Of a DNA stretch of 64,000 bases, positions 54,614 through 63,805 are shown in pieces. A program made the position numbers and the translations under genes. A model generated the notes under the pieces. That model was given only the letters and a program-made list of their open reading frames with translations, did not search any database and was not told the origin of the DNA. Origin of the DNA: GCA-2728135 sp002728135 (GTDB lineage: Bacteria > Pseudomonadota > Alphaproteobacteria > UBA828). Location of the stretch: assembly GCA_963997635.1 (NCBI GenBank), contig CAXEND010000001.1:124001-188000 (forward strand), in the 5' to 3' direction. The first letter of the stretch is position 1, and every line of letters begins with the position of its first letter.

Positions 54614-54642
54614 AAACTAATATCATGATAGATAGTGGTCAA
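54614..54642 (-). promoter_or_regulatory. Promoter of rnpB
   Basis: TTGACC (54637-54642) and TAGTTT (54614-54619) on the minus strand are 17 bases apart, and the -10 box ends 7 bases before the first base of helix P1 at 54607, which is the right distance for the transcription start. Confidence 0.65.
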
Positions 54643-54657
54643 CTAAAAGCAATTTTA

Positions 54658-55404
54658 TTATTTATCTTTAGTATAGTTAACTAAATGATCCAAAATAGCA
54701 GTAGTGCCATGGTCGAGAACCCCATCAACTCTAGCCTGTCTATAATGTCTCTGGAAAGCCATTACTACCATTTGAGTTTTTTCACCGTATATACCATCTT
54801 GATATAGGCCGTATCCAAATTTAGCCAATTTTTTTTGGCAAAGTTTAACTTCTGGACCATAGTCTTTGATTTTTAATATTCTGCTATTTCTAGGCTCTAT
54901 TATCGAACGGGGCCAAATACCAATTCCTTCATTAGATAATCTGCGCCAGTCAAATAGTTCGCCAGGATCTTTTTTTCTATCTGGTGCAACATCAGAATGA
55001 CCAACAATATTACGTGGGTTTATCGGATGTCTTTTCAAGATCTGGTGGCATAGAATAACAATTGAATTCATTTGTTGTAGTGTGAAAGGTCTATAACCAA
55101 ACTCATGGCCAGGATTAACAACTTCAATTCCTATAGATATATTATTCAGATTACTTCTGCCTCTCCACCAACTTTTTCCTGCATGCCAAGCACGTAAATG
55201 TTCTGGAACAATTTTATAAGCTGTTCCATTTTCATCAATGCACCAGTGTGCACTGACCTTTGCTTTAGGATCTGTCATTCTTTCTAGTGCAGCTTGATTA
55301 CTAATCATACCAGTATAATGAAAAATTAAAGTATCAATCTTTATATCTTTACCTGATCGTTCATCTTGGTTGGATGTTGGATATGAAACAATATTTAGAG
55401 ACAT
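54658..55404 (-). CDS. N-acetylmuramoyl-L-alanine amidase, AmpD/AmiD type, with peptidoglycan-binding domain
   Basis: Zinc amidase that cuts the bond between MurNAc and L-Ala in muropeptides. The amidase_2 domain (about 20-165) shows zinc ligands H29 (IFHYTG), H136 (GHSDVAPDR) and D146, with E94 in GIEVVN. Residues ~175-245 form a C-terminal peptidoglycan-binding domain (GPEVKLCQKKLAKFGYGL … YGEKTQMVVMAFQRHY), as in AmiD. No clear signal peptide or lipobox is seen, so a cytoplasmic recycling role like AmpD is possible even with the binding domain. It follows the DMT exporter gene by 2 bases and ends next to rnpB. Confidence 0.93.
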   Translation of the reverse strand: MSLNIVSYPTSNQDERSGKDIKIDTLIFHYTGMISNQAALERMTDPKAKVSAHWCIDENGTAYKIVPEHLRAWHAGKSWWRGRSNLNNISIGIEVVNPGHEFGYRPFTLQQMNSIVILCHQILKRHPINPRNIVGHSDVAPDRKKDPGELFDWRRLSNEGIGIWPRSIIEPRNSRILKIKDYGPEVKLCQKKLAKFGYGLYQDGIYGEKTQMVVMAFQRHYRQARVDGVLDHGTTAILDHLVNYTKDK

Positions 55405-55406
55405 TT

Positions 55407-56285
55407 TTACGTGCTATCTTTTTTAAGAGATTTTGGTTTGTTGTTTTTTAGCATTAGTATGCTTACACCGATAAGCATTGCTGCTGCTCCAGTTCCAGTT
55501 TGCCATGTAAATGCATCTCCCATTACAGCAACCCCACTGGCTGCTCCAAAAGCTGGCACCATAAGAAATATAGAAATTGTAGTTCCAACATTATATCTCT
55601 TAAGAAGCCACCAATAAGTACCATAGCCTATTATAGATGAAACAACAGCAAGATATAATAGTGATCCATGTGCCTCCCATGATGCACTTATCATCTGTGA
55701 TACTTGGTTCTTTTCGAACAGTAGTGATAGTATTATTAAAACAGGTAAAGCTACCAAAGCACTCCAACCCTGAAGGGCAAGTGGTTCAACAGCACCAAGA
55801 CGTTTACCTAGAATATTTGCTATAGCACCTAAAATAGCTGAACCACCCACTAAACTAATTCCAAGGTAATTGCCTGTATGCCTAGGTTCTCCGACCAATA
55901 GTATGGCTCCACCTATCGCAATTATTAATCCTAATATACCAACCGGACGAATTTTTTCATCTAGTATAAATATAGCTAAGGCTGCTGATATCGGGGCTTG
56001 CATTACCCAAAGCAAAGCGGCAAGTGAGGCATCAGCACCGGCTTTCATCCCAAGATAGGATAGTGAAAAATGACCTATTCCCATTACAAAGGCAAATACC
56101 ATTACTGCTCGCCATTGACCTCTGGGTATCCTTATAAAAAATAATAAAAATAAGCTTACAATTGCAAACCGAGATGCGAGAAACCATAAGGGTGGGTAAC
56201 TAGCAACACCTATTTTAGATGGTACAAAACCAAACCCAAAGATAATTGCAACCATTACTGCCAGAAAGATGTGTATAGGAGACAT
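55407..56285 (-). CDS. EamA/DMT-family transporter
   Basis: A 292-residue inner-membrane protein with ten hydrophobic helices in two EamA repeats; the first repeat has FGFVPSKIGVASYPPLWFLASRF and the second IIGYGTYWWLLKRYNVGT. Family members export amino acids or other metabolites; the substrate cannot be told. It sits in a probable djlA–eamA–amidase unit on the minus strand. Confidence 0.9.
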   Translation of the reverse strand: MSPIHIFLAVMVAIIFGFGFVPSKIGVASYPPLWFLASRFAIVSLFLLFFIRIPRGQWRAVMVFAFVMGIGHFSLSYLGMKAGADASLAALLWVMQAPISAALAIFILDEKIRPVGILGLIIAIGGAILLVGEPRHTGNYLGISLVGGSAILGAIANILGKRLGAVEPLALQGWSALVALPVLIILSLLFEKNQVSQMISASWEAHGSLLYLAVVSSIIGYGTYWWLLKRYNVGTTISIFLMVPAFGAASGVAVMGDAFTWQTGTGAAAMLIGVSILMLKNNKPKSLKKDST

Positions 56286-56326
56286 TTAGCTAGTAAATAT
56301 AAATATTAGCAGACTGGATTTTGTTA

Positions 56327-57070
56327 TCATAGATCACGTTGTTTCTCTATTTTAGCATATGCGTCATTAATCCTGGCAAGTTTATCATTTGCGGCATCTA
56401 ATACTTCTTTAGGCACCCCTTTTGCAATTAGTTGATCAGGATGATTTTCTTTAACTAAAATACGGTAGGTATTTTTGATTTCTTGATTTGTAGATTTGGG
56501 TGATATTCCTAAAACCTCATAGGGATCTTCACCATTGGTTAACCCATGCCTAGCCCCAATCTTTTCAAATTGTTCTTTACTAAATCCAAATATCTTAGCT
56601 ACATCTACAAGGAAAAGGTGTTCTTTTGGGTGTATATTTCCATCTGCCATTGCAATGTGAATTAAAGCACCTAAGAATTGTTCTAGTACCTCAGGCTGTG
56701 AGGTGAAAACTTTTGCGACTTGCTCTGCATATTGTCTGTAATCACTTGCGTCTTGCCGGGCTTGGTTAAAAATTTTTCCAACAGCTTTCATATCTTTTTG
56801 TGATACCCTGAAAACTGATTTAAAAGCGTCTACTTCATCTCGTGTTACTTTACCATCAGCTTTAGCCATTTTTGCTGATAATGCTATCAAGGCAACAGCG
56901 AACACTTGTTGGCGAGTGTTTGAGTCAAAACTTTGTAATTTACCTTTGCTATTTTTTTTTGTTCTTACATTGTCAGCTAAATGACCAGCTGCAACACCTA
57001 TCAGAAGGCCTATTGGTCCCCCAATAGCAAAGCCGGCTGCTCCTCCAATTAGTTTTCCCCAGATACTCAT
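56327..57070 (-). CDS. DjlA-like membrane co-chaperone (TerB and J domains)
   Basis: An N-terminal glycine-rich hydrophobic segment (about 5-28) is followed by a TerB-like helical domain (about 50-165) and a C-terminal J domain (about 180-247, DPYEVLGISPKSTNQEIKNTYR and the HPD motif at 210-212). The order matches DjlA, a membrane-linked partner that stimulates DnaK. 247 residues is close to the family. Starts the minus-strand unit running to the amidase gene. Confidence 0.9.
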   Translation of the reverse strand: MSIWGKLIGGAAGFAIGGPIGLLIGVAAGHLADNVRTKKNSKGKLQSFDSNTRQQVFAVALIALSAKMAKADGKVTRDEVDAFKSVFRVSQKDMKAVGKIFNQARQDASDYRQYAEQVAKVFTSQPEVLEQFLGALIHIAMADGNIHPKEHLFLVDVAKIFGFSKEQFEKIGARHGLTNGEDPYEVLGISPKSTNQEIKNTYRILVKENHPDQLIAKGVPKEVLDAANDKLARINDAYAKIEKQRDL

Positions 57071-57346
57071 GCAATTTTACACTTTCGTTTTTTCTAGCCC
57101 AATTTTTGTTTATAACATTGCTGTGATTATATGTGAGAGTAACCCGAAAAGTGAATTATCTCTCAATAAATATTGCAATTATTGATACACCTTTAAGATA
57201 TAATTGGTAATATTTGATTAAAAAATAAATTAAATAAAAAATTAAGAGTAGTTTAAATTTCTAAATCTTTTAGTTTCATATTGTTATAATACATGCCGCA
57301 ACTTCAATTCTTTTAAGAATATATCATATAAGGATAATTTATTTTT

Positions 57347-60300
57347 ATGGTTGGTTGGAGATTTTGGATTGATAGAGGTGGTACATTTACTGATGTTGTG
57401 GCCCAATCACCTTCGGGTAAGTTGATTACCCATAAACTTCTTTCGGAAAACCCAGATTTTTATAATGATGCACCTTTACAAGGTATCAGAGATGTATTGG
57501 AAATTAATAAGGATGAGCCTATACCAGTTAAAACTATTGATGCTGTTAAAATTGGTACAACAATTGCAACAAATGCATTACTCGAGCGAAAAGGTGAGAG
57601 AACAGCATTGGTAATAAATTCTGGTTTTGCTGATGCTTTAAGAATCGGTTACCAAAATAGACCAGACATTTTTGCAAGAAAAATAATACTACCTGAAATG
57701 CTCTATGAGGAAGTAGTAGAGATAAACGGGCGAGTTGCAGCCGATGGCTCAGAAATACTTCCACTTGATACTAAGGGGTTAATGCACGATTTAATCAGAA
57801 TTAAAAGCAAGGGTATTAATTCTCTTGCTATAGTTTTTATGTTTTCCTTTCGTTATCCAGAGCATGAGTTGATTGCTAAACGGATAGCTTCAGAGGTCGG
57901 CTTCACGCAAATCTCAGTAAGTCACGAATTAAGCCCTTTAATTAAATTGGTAAGCCGTGGTGATACGACTGTGGTTGATGCTTATCTTTCACCACTTTTG
58001 AGAAGATATATTGATAATTTATCATCAGAATTAATTGGTGTTGAACTGCAATTTATGCAGTCATCGGGAGGTTTAGTAGAAGCAAAAGCATTTTGTGGAA
58101 AGGATGCTATACTCTCTGGCCCATCAGGAGGAGTAGTGGGTGCAGCCAAAACTTCTTCTCTTTCTGGATTTGACAAAATAATAGGTTTTGACATGGGTGG
58201 TACTTCAACGGATGTATCTCGCTTTGATGGCCAGTATGAGAGACAATATGATTCCGAAGTAGCGGGAATAAGAATCCGTTCTCCCATGATGAATATACAT
58301 ACTGTTGCTGCTGGAGGAGGATCTATTCTGCATTTCGACGGTGCTAGATATCGTGTTGGTCCAGAGTCAGCTGGCGCAGAACCAGGCCCAGCATGTTATA
58401 GGCGCGGTGGACCTCTAACTGTTACAGACTGTAATGTAATGCTTGGAAAAATATCACCAAGGTATTTTCCACAGGTTTTCGGGAAAAGTGGATGTGAACC
58501 TATTGATGAATTGGTTGTGAAAAGAAAATTTGAGGATTTGGCATGTGAAATAGCCCTAGTGAAGGGAAGTTCTATTGATGCTAAAATTGTTGCTGAAGGT
58601 TTTTTGAAAGTTGCAGTGCAAAATATGGCCAACGCAATAAAAAAAATCTCTGTTCAGAAAGGATATGATCTTTCAGATTATACTCTAACGTGTTTTGGAG
58701 CTGCTGGCGGGCAGCATGCATGCCTTGTTGCCGATGCCTTAGCAATAGATACGATTTTAATCCATCCTTATGCAGGTGTTTTGTCTGCTTATGGAATTGG
58801 GCAGGCAGAAGTGAGGGATCTTAAGCAAGAGACAATTGAAAAAACTTTAAGTACAAAATCATTTGATTCTATTTCATTGAAATTGAAATCACTAGTATCA
58901 AAAGGTATTCTAGAGTTAAAAAAACAAGGCATAGAAGAAAATAAAATTAATGTTGAAAAAAGTTTACGTATAAGATATCTCGGAACTGACACTGCTTTGA
59001 CAATAGCATTTTCTTCGATCGCAAAAATGATCGATTCATTTGAGTCTGCTCATTTAAAAAGATTTGGTTTTGTTCATTCTAGTAGAGAACTGATAGTTGA
59101 GTCTGCTCTAGTTGAGTCTATAGGAACGAATGATTTAATTCCTGAAGAAAAAATTTACAGGCAACGACCAATCAACAGTCTTCCAGACTCCGATGACAAT
59201 TTGCCTGTATGGATAAACGGACAAGAACAAAGGATTCCAGTTTTTCAACGTGACCTTCTTGAACCTAGTGATGTTATAGAGGGACCAGCTTTGATAATTC
59301 AATCTGGAGCAACAACAATGATTGAGTCGTCATGGGAAGCCAAGGTTACAAATAATGCATCTCTAATAATAACTAGATTAGAACCTCTACCTGGTCGAGA
59401 GTTTATTGGAACTGGAGCAGATCCCGTAATGTTAGAAGTTTTTAATAACCTTTTTATGTCTATTGCGGAACAAATGGGTTCGACTCTTAAAAATACTGCT
59501 CATTCAGTAAATATAAAGGAACGTCTTGATTTTAGCTGTGCTGTTTTTGATAGATTAGGGGGGCTAGTGGCTAATGCTCCACATATGCCAGTCCATCTTG
59601 GTTCGATGGGTGATTCTGTTAAGACAATAATAAATTCTCATGGCAAAAACTTTAAGCCGGGTGATGTCTATGCACTTAATGCTCCATATAATGGAGGCAC
59701 TCACTTACCTGATATTACTATTATAACCCCTGTGTTTGATGATGATGGTAAAAATATAATATTTTTTGTGGCTTCACGTGGGCACCATGCAGATATTGGA
59801 GGAATTACTCCAGGATCAATGCCACCATTTTCTAAATCTGTAAAAGAGGAAGGTATATTAATCGATTCTTTTAAGGTTGTTTCAGAGGGAAAGTTTCGAG
59901 AAAAAGAATTACTTAAGTTACTATCGGGTGGAGAATACCCAGTTAGAAACCCAAAACAAAATATTGCAGATATACGAGCTAAAATTGCTGCCAATAAACG
60001 TGGTGAATTCGAGTTAAACGATATTGTATCTCATTTTGGTCTTGAGACCGTTCATGCATATATGTCTCATGTCCAAGATAATGCTGAGAAATCTATGCGA
60101 AAAGTCATTGTCAATTTAGATAACGGAAAATTTAATTATCCCCTTGATGATGGAAGTGAAATCTGTGTTTCAATAAAAATTAATAAGATTGATCAAAGTG
60201 CTGTTGTTGATTTTACAGGAACAAGCTCACAAAAAAGTGATAACTTTAATGCCCCGGCTTCTGTTTGTAGAGCCAGTGTATTGTATGTTTTTAGAACATT

Positions 60301-60949
60301 AATAAATGATATAATCCCAATGAATGAAGGTTGTCTCAAACCAATAAAAATTATAATCCCAGAAGGTTGCATGTTGAATCCACAATTTCCAGCAGCCGTT
60401 GTTGCAGGCAATGTTGAGACTTCCTCGCATATCACTGATGCTATATATGGAGCACTTGGCTTACTTGCTGCCTCACAAGGAACCATGAACAATTTTACTT
60501 TTGGCAATGAGATTACTCAATATTATGAGACTGTTTGTGGGGGATCGGGTGCTGGTCCAGATTTTAAAGGTATAGATGCTGTGCAGACTCATATGACAAA
60601 TTCCCGCCTCACAGATCCAGAAATTTTAGAATGGCGCTTTCCAGTTAGAGTTGAGTCATTTCAAATACGACGAGGGTCGGGTGGGTCTGGCAGGTTTAAA
60701 GGTGGTGATGGCACTATACGGAGGATACGTTTTCTTCAGCCAATGTTGGCAGCAATTCTAGCTGGACACAGAGTAGTTGCCCCATTTGGTCTAGAAGGGG
60801 GTAATTCAGGTAGCGTTGGAAAATCATATGTTGAACGTTGTGATGGGAGTATTGTGGAATTAGATGGAGCAGATCAAATTGAAATGTCTGCAGGAGATAT
60901 TTTTACTATTCTAACCCCTGGTGGTGGAGGTTTTGGTCAAAAGAGTTAG
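57347..60949 (+). CDS. Fused hydantoinase/5-oxoprolinase (HyuA-HyuB)
   Basis: A 1200-residue fusion of HyuA (residues 1 to about 690) and HyuB (about 691-1200). HyuA is an actin-like ATPase: GGTFTD (11-16), ATNALLERKGERTALV, the SGPSGGVVGA loop and FDMGGTSTDVSRFDG. HyuB begins DPVMLEVFNNLF and includes LGSMGDSVK, GDVYALNAPYNGGTHLPDIT, ASRGHHADIGG and VAGNVETSSHITD, with GSGGSGRFKGGDG near the end. Such enzymes open cyclic amides (5-oxoproline, hydantoins) using ATP. Single-chain forms are usually annotated as 5-oxoprolinase, but hydantoin substrates cannot be excluded. A TATAAT at 57285-57290 could be the -10 box. It stands alone. Confidence 0.94.
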   Translation: MVGWRFWIDRGGTFTDVVAQSPSGKLITHKLLSENPDFYNDAPLQGIRDVLEINKDEPIPVKTIDAVKIGTTIATNALLERKGERTALVINSGFADALRIGYQNRPDIFARKIILPEMLYEEVVEINGRVAADGSEILPLDTKGLMHDLIRIKSKGINSLAIVFMFSFRYPEHELIAKRIASEVGFTQISVSHELSPLIKLVSRGDTTVVDAYLSPLLRRYIDNLSSELIGVELQFMQSSGGLVEAKAFCGKDAILSGPSGGVVGAAKTSSLSGFDKIIGFDMGGTSTDVSRFDGQYERQYDSEVAGIRIRSPMMNIHTVAAGGGSILHFDGARYRVGPESAGAEPGPACYRRGGPLTVTDCNVMLGKISPRYFPQVFGKSGCEPIDELVVKRKFEDLACEIALVKGSSIDAKIVAEGFLKVAVQNMANAIKKISVQKGYDLSDYTLTCFGAAGGQHACLVADALAIDTILIHPYAGVLSAYGIGQAEVRDLKQETIEKTLSTKSFDSISLKLKSLVSKGILELKKQGIEENKINVEKSLRIRYLGTDTALTIAFSSIAKMIDSFESAHLKRFGFVHSSRELIVESALVESIGTNDLIPEEKIYRQRPINSLPDSDDNLPVWINGQEQRIPVFQRDLLEPSDVIEGPALIIQSGATTMIESSWEAKVTNNASLIITRLEPLPGREFIGTGADPVMLEVFNNLFMSIAEQMGSTLKNTAHSVNIKERLDFSCAVFDRLGGLVANAPHMPVHLGSMGDSVKTIINSHGKNFKPGDVYALNAPYNGGTHLPDITIITPVFDDDGKNIIFFVASRGHHADIGGITPGSMPPFSKSVKEEGILIDSFKVVSEGKFREKELLKLLSGGEYPVRNPKQNIADIRAKIAANKRGEFELNDIVSHFGLETVHAYMSHVQDNAEKSMRKVIVNLDNGKFNYPLDDGSEICVSIKINKIDQSAVVDFTGTSSQKSDNFNAPASVCRASVLYVFRTLINDIIPMNEGCLKPIKIIIPEGCMLNPQFPAAVVAGNVETSSHITDAIYGALGLLAASQGTMNNFTFGNEITQYYETVCGGSGAGPDFKGIDAVQTHMTNSRLTDPEILEWRFPVRVESFQIRRGSGGSGRFKGGDGTIRRIRFLQPMLAAILAGHRVVAPFGLEGGNSGSVGKSYVERCDGSIVELDGADQIEMSAGDIFTILTPGGGGFGQKS

Positions 60950-61331
60950 CTGTTTAGATTTTACCTTAAATCTTGGATTGGGTAATTAATAATATTTTTT
61001 ATCTTTCTCGAGTCGTGCTAGAACAAGAGTTCAAAGTTGTTTTTAGAACTAAAAATTTTCCAAAATTATCAGACGTCCTAAAAGTGTGTTATATATGCAA
61101 CATAACTATTAGTATATGGCAGTTCTCAAGGCTTCATAAGCTAGCCTGTTTGCTGTCAGTGTGATAACCGTTTTCTTGAAACAATTGTATACATGCTAAT
61201 CCTTGCCTGTATTTGATTATTCACCTATTTTTTTACTTTAAGTTTACAGAGGATATTCGTTTTTCTTTTTGAGCAGTCTGAATAATTTTAATTAATTGAA
61301 TGTTTCAGTGCTCATTCGCCAGGAGATGCTA
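60950..61331 (+). other. Non-coding spacer between hyuAB and mlaA
   Basis: About 380 AT-rich bases. I see no tRNA, no convincing terminator and no clear promoter pair. A 63-codon TTG-started frame (60973-61164) has no ribosome site and no recognisable content. The start of mlaA is uncertain within 61332-61377, so the 3' part may be translated. Confidence 0.5.
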
Positions 61332-61376
61332 GTGATAAAGCTGCTGAGAAACTTATCTGGAGGACACAAGATCCTA

Positions 61377-62195
61377 ATGAGAAGGTTTACCCCTTTAATT
61401 TGCATAGTTGCATTGTTTGCTCTCGGTGCATGCAGTGCCTCTTTAGACAGTAGCTCAATAGATTCTGAAAACAAAAGTATTAGCTATGAAGTCAATGATC
61501 CATATGAGGGTATAAATCGTAAAGTTTTTGCTTTTAATAGAGCATTGGACAAGGGATTATTTAAGCATATCGTGAGTGTTTATAAAATTGTTCCCCAATG
61601 GGGAAGAGATAGGGTTACAAATGCTCTTGATAATCTCGGGGAACCTATAAATTTTACAAATAGTGTCTTACAGGGCAATCCCGAACGAGCGGGAAATACA
61701 TTTATGCGTTTTGCAATAAACTCAACGTTTGGTGTTGTAGGATTATTTGATGTTGCAGAAGATTGGGGGATTGAATACGCACCAGAAGATTTTGGTCAAA
61801 CAGCAGCAGTATGGGGTATGGATGAGGGCCCATATATCGTCTTACCACTTTTTGGCCCCTCAAATCCACGTGATGCACTTGGGCTAGTAACTGATTTTAT
61901 AATAGACCCTATGGGATACGTTTTGACTAATGATCAAAGTACTTACCGTTTTGTCGGGAATGCAGTTGATCAAAGAACTGCTTATTCAGAAGAGTTAGAT
62001 ACTATGGAGAGCACCTCAGTAGATTTTTATGCAACTATGCGCGAGTCCTATAGACAATATAGAAACGCAGAAATATCAAATAGTGATCTTCCTCGGATGA
62101 TGCCAATACCCACAATTACTATTGAAGAACACAAAAAATTACCAAAAACAGCAGACAAGTCAGATAATCTGGCAAACGCAAATATTAATAATTAA
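61377..62195 (+). CDS. mlaA: Lipid-asymmetry lipoprotein MlaA (VacJ)
   Basis: Outer-membrane lipoprotein that removes misplaced phospholipids from the outer leaflet and hands them to MlaC. From the ATG at 61377 the protein has a short signal peptide and lipobox LFALGAC with acceptor C19. Family marks are NDPYEGINRKVFAFNRALD, NLGEPINFTNSVLQG, RFAINSTFGVVGLFDVA, ETFGQ-like EDFGQTAAVWG and GPYIVLPLFGPSNPRDA. A GTG at 61332 has a better-placed AGGAG and would add 15 residues, so the start is not certain. mlaC follows 28 bases later; together they form the pair usual in alphaproteobacteria. Confidence 0.94.
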   Translation: MRRFTPLICIVALFALGACSASLDSSSIDSENKSISYEVNDPYEGINRKVFAFNRALDKGLFKHIVSVYKIVPQWGRDRVTNALDNLGEPINFTNSVLQGNPERAGNTFMRFAINSTFGVVGLFDVAEDWGIEYAPEDFGQTAAVWGMDEGPYIVLPLFGPSNPRDALGLVTDFIIDPMGYVLTNDQSTYRFVGNAVDQRTAYSEELDTMESTSVDFYATMRESYRQYRNAEISNSDLPRMMPIPTITIEEHKKLPKTADKSDNLANANINN

Positions 62196-62223
62196 TTTTT
62201 GACTAAAATATTATGAGTTTTTC

Positions 62224-62922
62224 ATGCATAGATTGAATACTGGCCAAATATTCATTATGTCGTTCTTTGGTGTTTGGTCAGAACGACTTAAAATTAATAC
62301 CAAAGTATATGGCGCTGCCTTACTTTTTGTAATTGCATTATTTGCAATTGAAAGCACATCAGCAAATGCAGGTGGCAATAGTCCTGGAAAATTCATTGAA
62401 ATCCTTGGACAAAGAGCTGTAGATGTATTGAGTGCTAAAGAAAATGTTGATTTTAGTAAAAGGGAAGAAGCCTTTAGAAAATTATTAGTTGATGGTTTTC
62501 ATATGCCTACCATAAGTCGTTTTGTAGTTGGTAGGTATTGGCGTTCTGCAAACGAGAAACAAAGAAGCGATTATAAAGAAATTTTTGTTGATTTTATCAC
62601 ACGTGTTTATGCTGCCAGATTTAATTCTTATAAGGGTGAGGTTTTTGAAGTAGTCCAAGTTCTTGAAGAGCAAGAAAGTAATGATACAATAGTTCGCACC
62701 CAAATAAAACGTCCTTCAGGTGGAGCACCTATCGGAGTTGATTATAGGGTTAGAAAGATTTCTGATAGTTATAAAGTTGTTGATGTAAATGTTGAGGGTA
62801 TATCGATGTTGCATACTCACCGCGTGGAATTTGCATCAGTTATAAACCGTAAGGGTTTTGATGGATTTTTAAAAATGCTCAAAGACAGGGTCAATACTCC
62901 AATTAGTGACATTGACAGCTGA
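62224..62922 (+). CDS. mlaC: Periplasmic phospholipid-binding protein MlaC
   Basis: Shuttle that carries phospholipid between MlaA and the inner-membrane MlaFEDB complex. A long n-region and one signal helix (about 29-48, ending SANA) precede the mature domain, which has RKLLVDGFHMPTISRFVVGRYWR, FVDFITRVYAARF and YKVVDVNVEGISML in typical order. 232 residues. An ATG at 62257 gives a shorter signal peptide and is an alternative start. No mlaFED genes are in the window. Confidence 0.92.
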   Translation: MHRLNTGQIFIMSFFGVWSERLKINTKVYGAALLFVIALFAIESTSANAGGNSPGKFIEILGQRAVDVLSAKENVDFSKREEAFRKLLVDGFHMPTISRFVVGRYWRSANEKQRSDYKEIFVDFITRVYAARFNSYKGEVFEVVQVLEEQESNDTIVRTQIKRPSGGAPIGVDYRVRKISDSYKVVDVNVEGISMLHTHRVEFASVINRKGFDGFLKMLKDRVNTPISDIDS

Positions 62923-62987
62923 CTTATGTAGATCATATTTTTTAATATACGTTTTTCTTAAAAAAACTATTTCAACTTAAATAAAAA

Positions 62988-63027
62988 AACACGCTGGTAG
63001 AGGAAAATCTCACACTGCCAGCGTGTT
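62988..63027 (-). terminator. Intrinsic terminator for the cold-shock gene
   Basis: Arms AACACGCTGGTAG (62988-63000) and CTGCCAGCGTGTT (63015-63027) form a 13-bp stem with one G-T pair and a 14-base loop. On the minus strand it is followed at once by seven T, so it terminates transcripts from the cold-shock gene. It may also serve mlaC on the plus strand, though without a T run. Confidence 0.8.
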
Positions 63028-63164
63028 AATTATATGACTCTATTAAACACAAAAGAAATTTGCCTTCTGGTTTATATAGTTTTCACTCAATCCCTATTTG
63101 TGTGCAATTTTAGGCAACAATTGAGATTTGTGAGAAAATTTAAGTTTGTCTATTTCATTAATAA

Positions 63165-63374
63165 TTATTCAATTAATGAAATATTTTCCGCAGCCTCTTT
63201 GCCATTACGACCTGGTTGTAGCTCGTACGAAACACGCTGGCCTTCAAGAAGACCATCAAGCCCAGCAGCTTGAACAGCAGAAATATGAACAAACGCGTCT
63301 TTATCACCTTCATCTGGAGTGACAAAGCCGTAACCCTTTGTGGCGTTGAACCACTTAACAGTACCTGTGGCCAT
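63165..63374 (-). CDS. CspA-family cold-shock protein
   Basis: A 69-residue cold-shock-domain protein, an RNA chaperone. RNP1 is KGYGFV (13-18) and RNP2 AFVHI (27-31); the start ATGTVKWFNATKG and end GRNGKEAAENI are typical. GAGAG lies about 9 bases before the ATG. It has its own terminator about 140 bases downstream and a less AT-rich island with a possible promoter upstream. Confidence 0.97.
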   Translation of the reverse strand: MATGTVKWFNATKGYGFVTPDEGDKDAFVHISAVQAAGLDGLLEGQRVSYELQPGRNGKEAAENISLIE

Positions 63375-63805
63375 TTTATTTTTACTCTCTAATAGTCTAA
63401 AAAAAAATCCTTATTGTAGTATCAAATTCGACACCACAAACTAGGAAACCCTAGTATACTTTTCATAGGCACAACCTTTGAAGGCTTATAAAGAAGCACA
63501 CCAAGACGCTCCATGTTAGATTGCATCAACGTAACTGGCAATCATGCTTATTAAACTTAATTCACTTGTAGGTTGTATAAAGAAAAATTATTTTTCTAAG
63601 TTATTGTTTTAATTAAATAATTAAAAATAAAAAAAAATTAAATATATTTAATTTTTCTTCTATATTTTAAGCATTTTATATGAAATTAGAGAAATTTTTA
63701 TAAAAAAAACCCATATCTCTATTTTTGGGTTAGGTTTTCATTTAATACAAATAGCTTGAAAACATAAAAATTGTAAGAATATCTCATATGTAGAAAACAA
63801 AAATT
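63375..63805. other. Spacer between the cold-shock gene and the FMN reductase gene
   Basis: A divergent spacer of 431 bases. Part near the cold-shock gene (about 63422-63540) is of ordinary base composition and holds the possible promoter and hairpin listed separately. The rest (63541-63805) is extremely AT-rich with A and T runs; a weak 6-bp hairpin (63708-63713 with 63726-63731) is the only structure seen. Confidence 0.6.
63440..63482 (-). promoter_or_regulatory. Possible cold-shock gene promoter with a hairpin at the start site
   Basis: On the minus strand TTCAAA (63477-63482) and TATACT (63453-63458) are 18 bases apart, and ACTAGG/CCTAGT (63440-63445 with 63450-63455) form a perfect 6-bp hairpin overlapping and following the -10 box. 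Transcription from here gives a leader of about 70 bases. The -35 is weak. Confidence 0.4.

Noticed and set aside
54432..54684. Open frames on both strands around the RNase P gene
   Set aside because: They fall inside or at the edge of a clearly recognised structured RNA.
63708..63731. Hairpin AACCCA/TGGGTT beside an A run as a terminator
   Set aside because: Only a 6-bp stem, and no minus-strand gene lies upstream that it could terminate.
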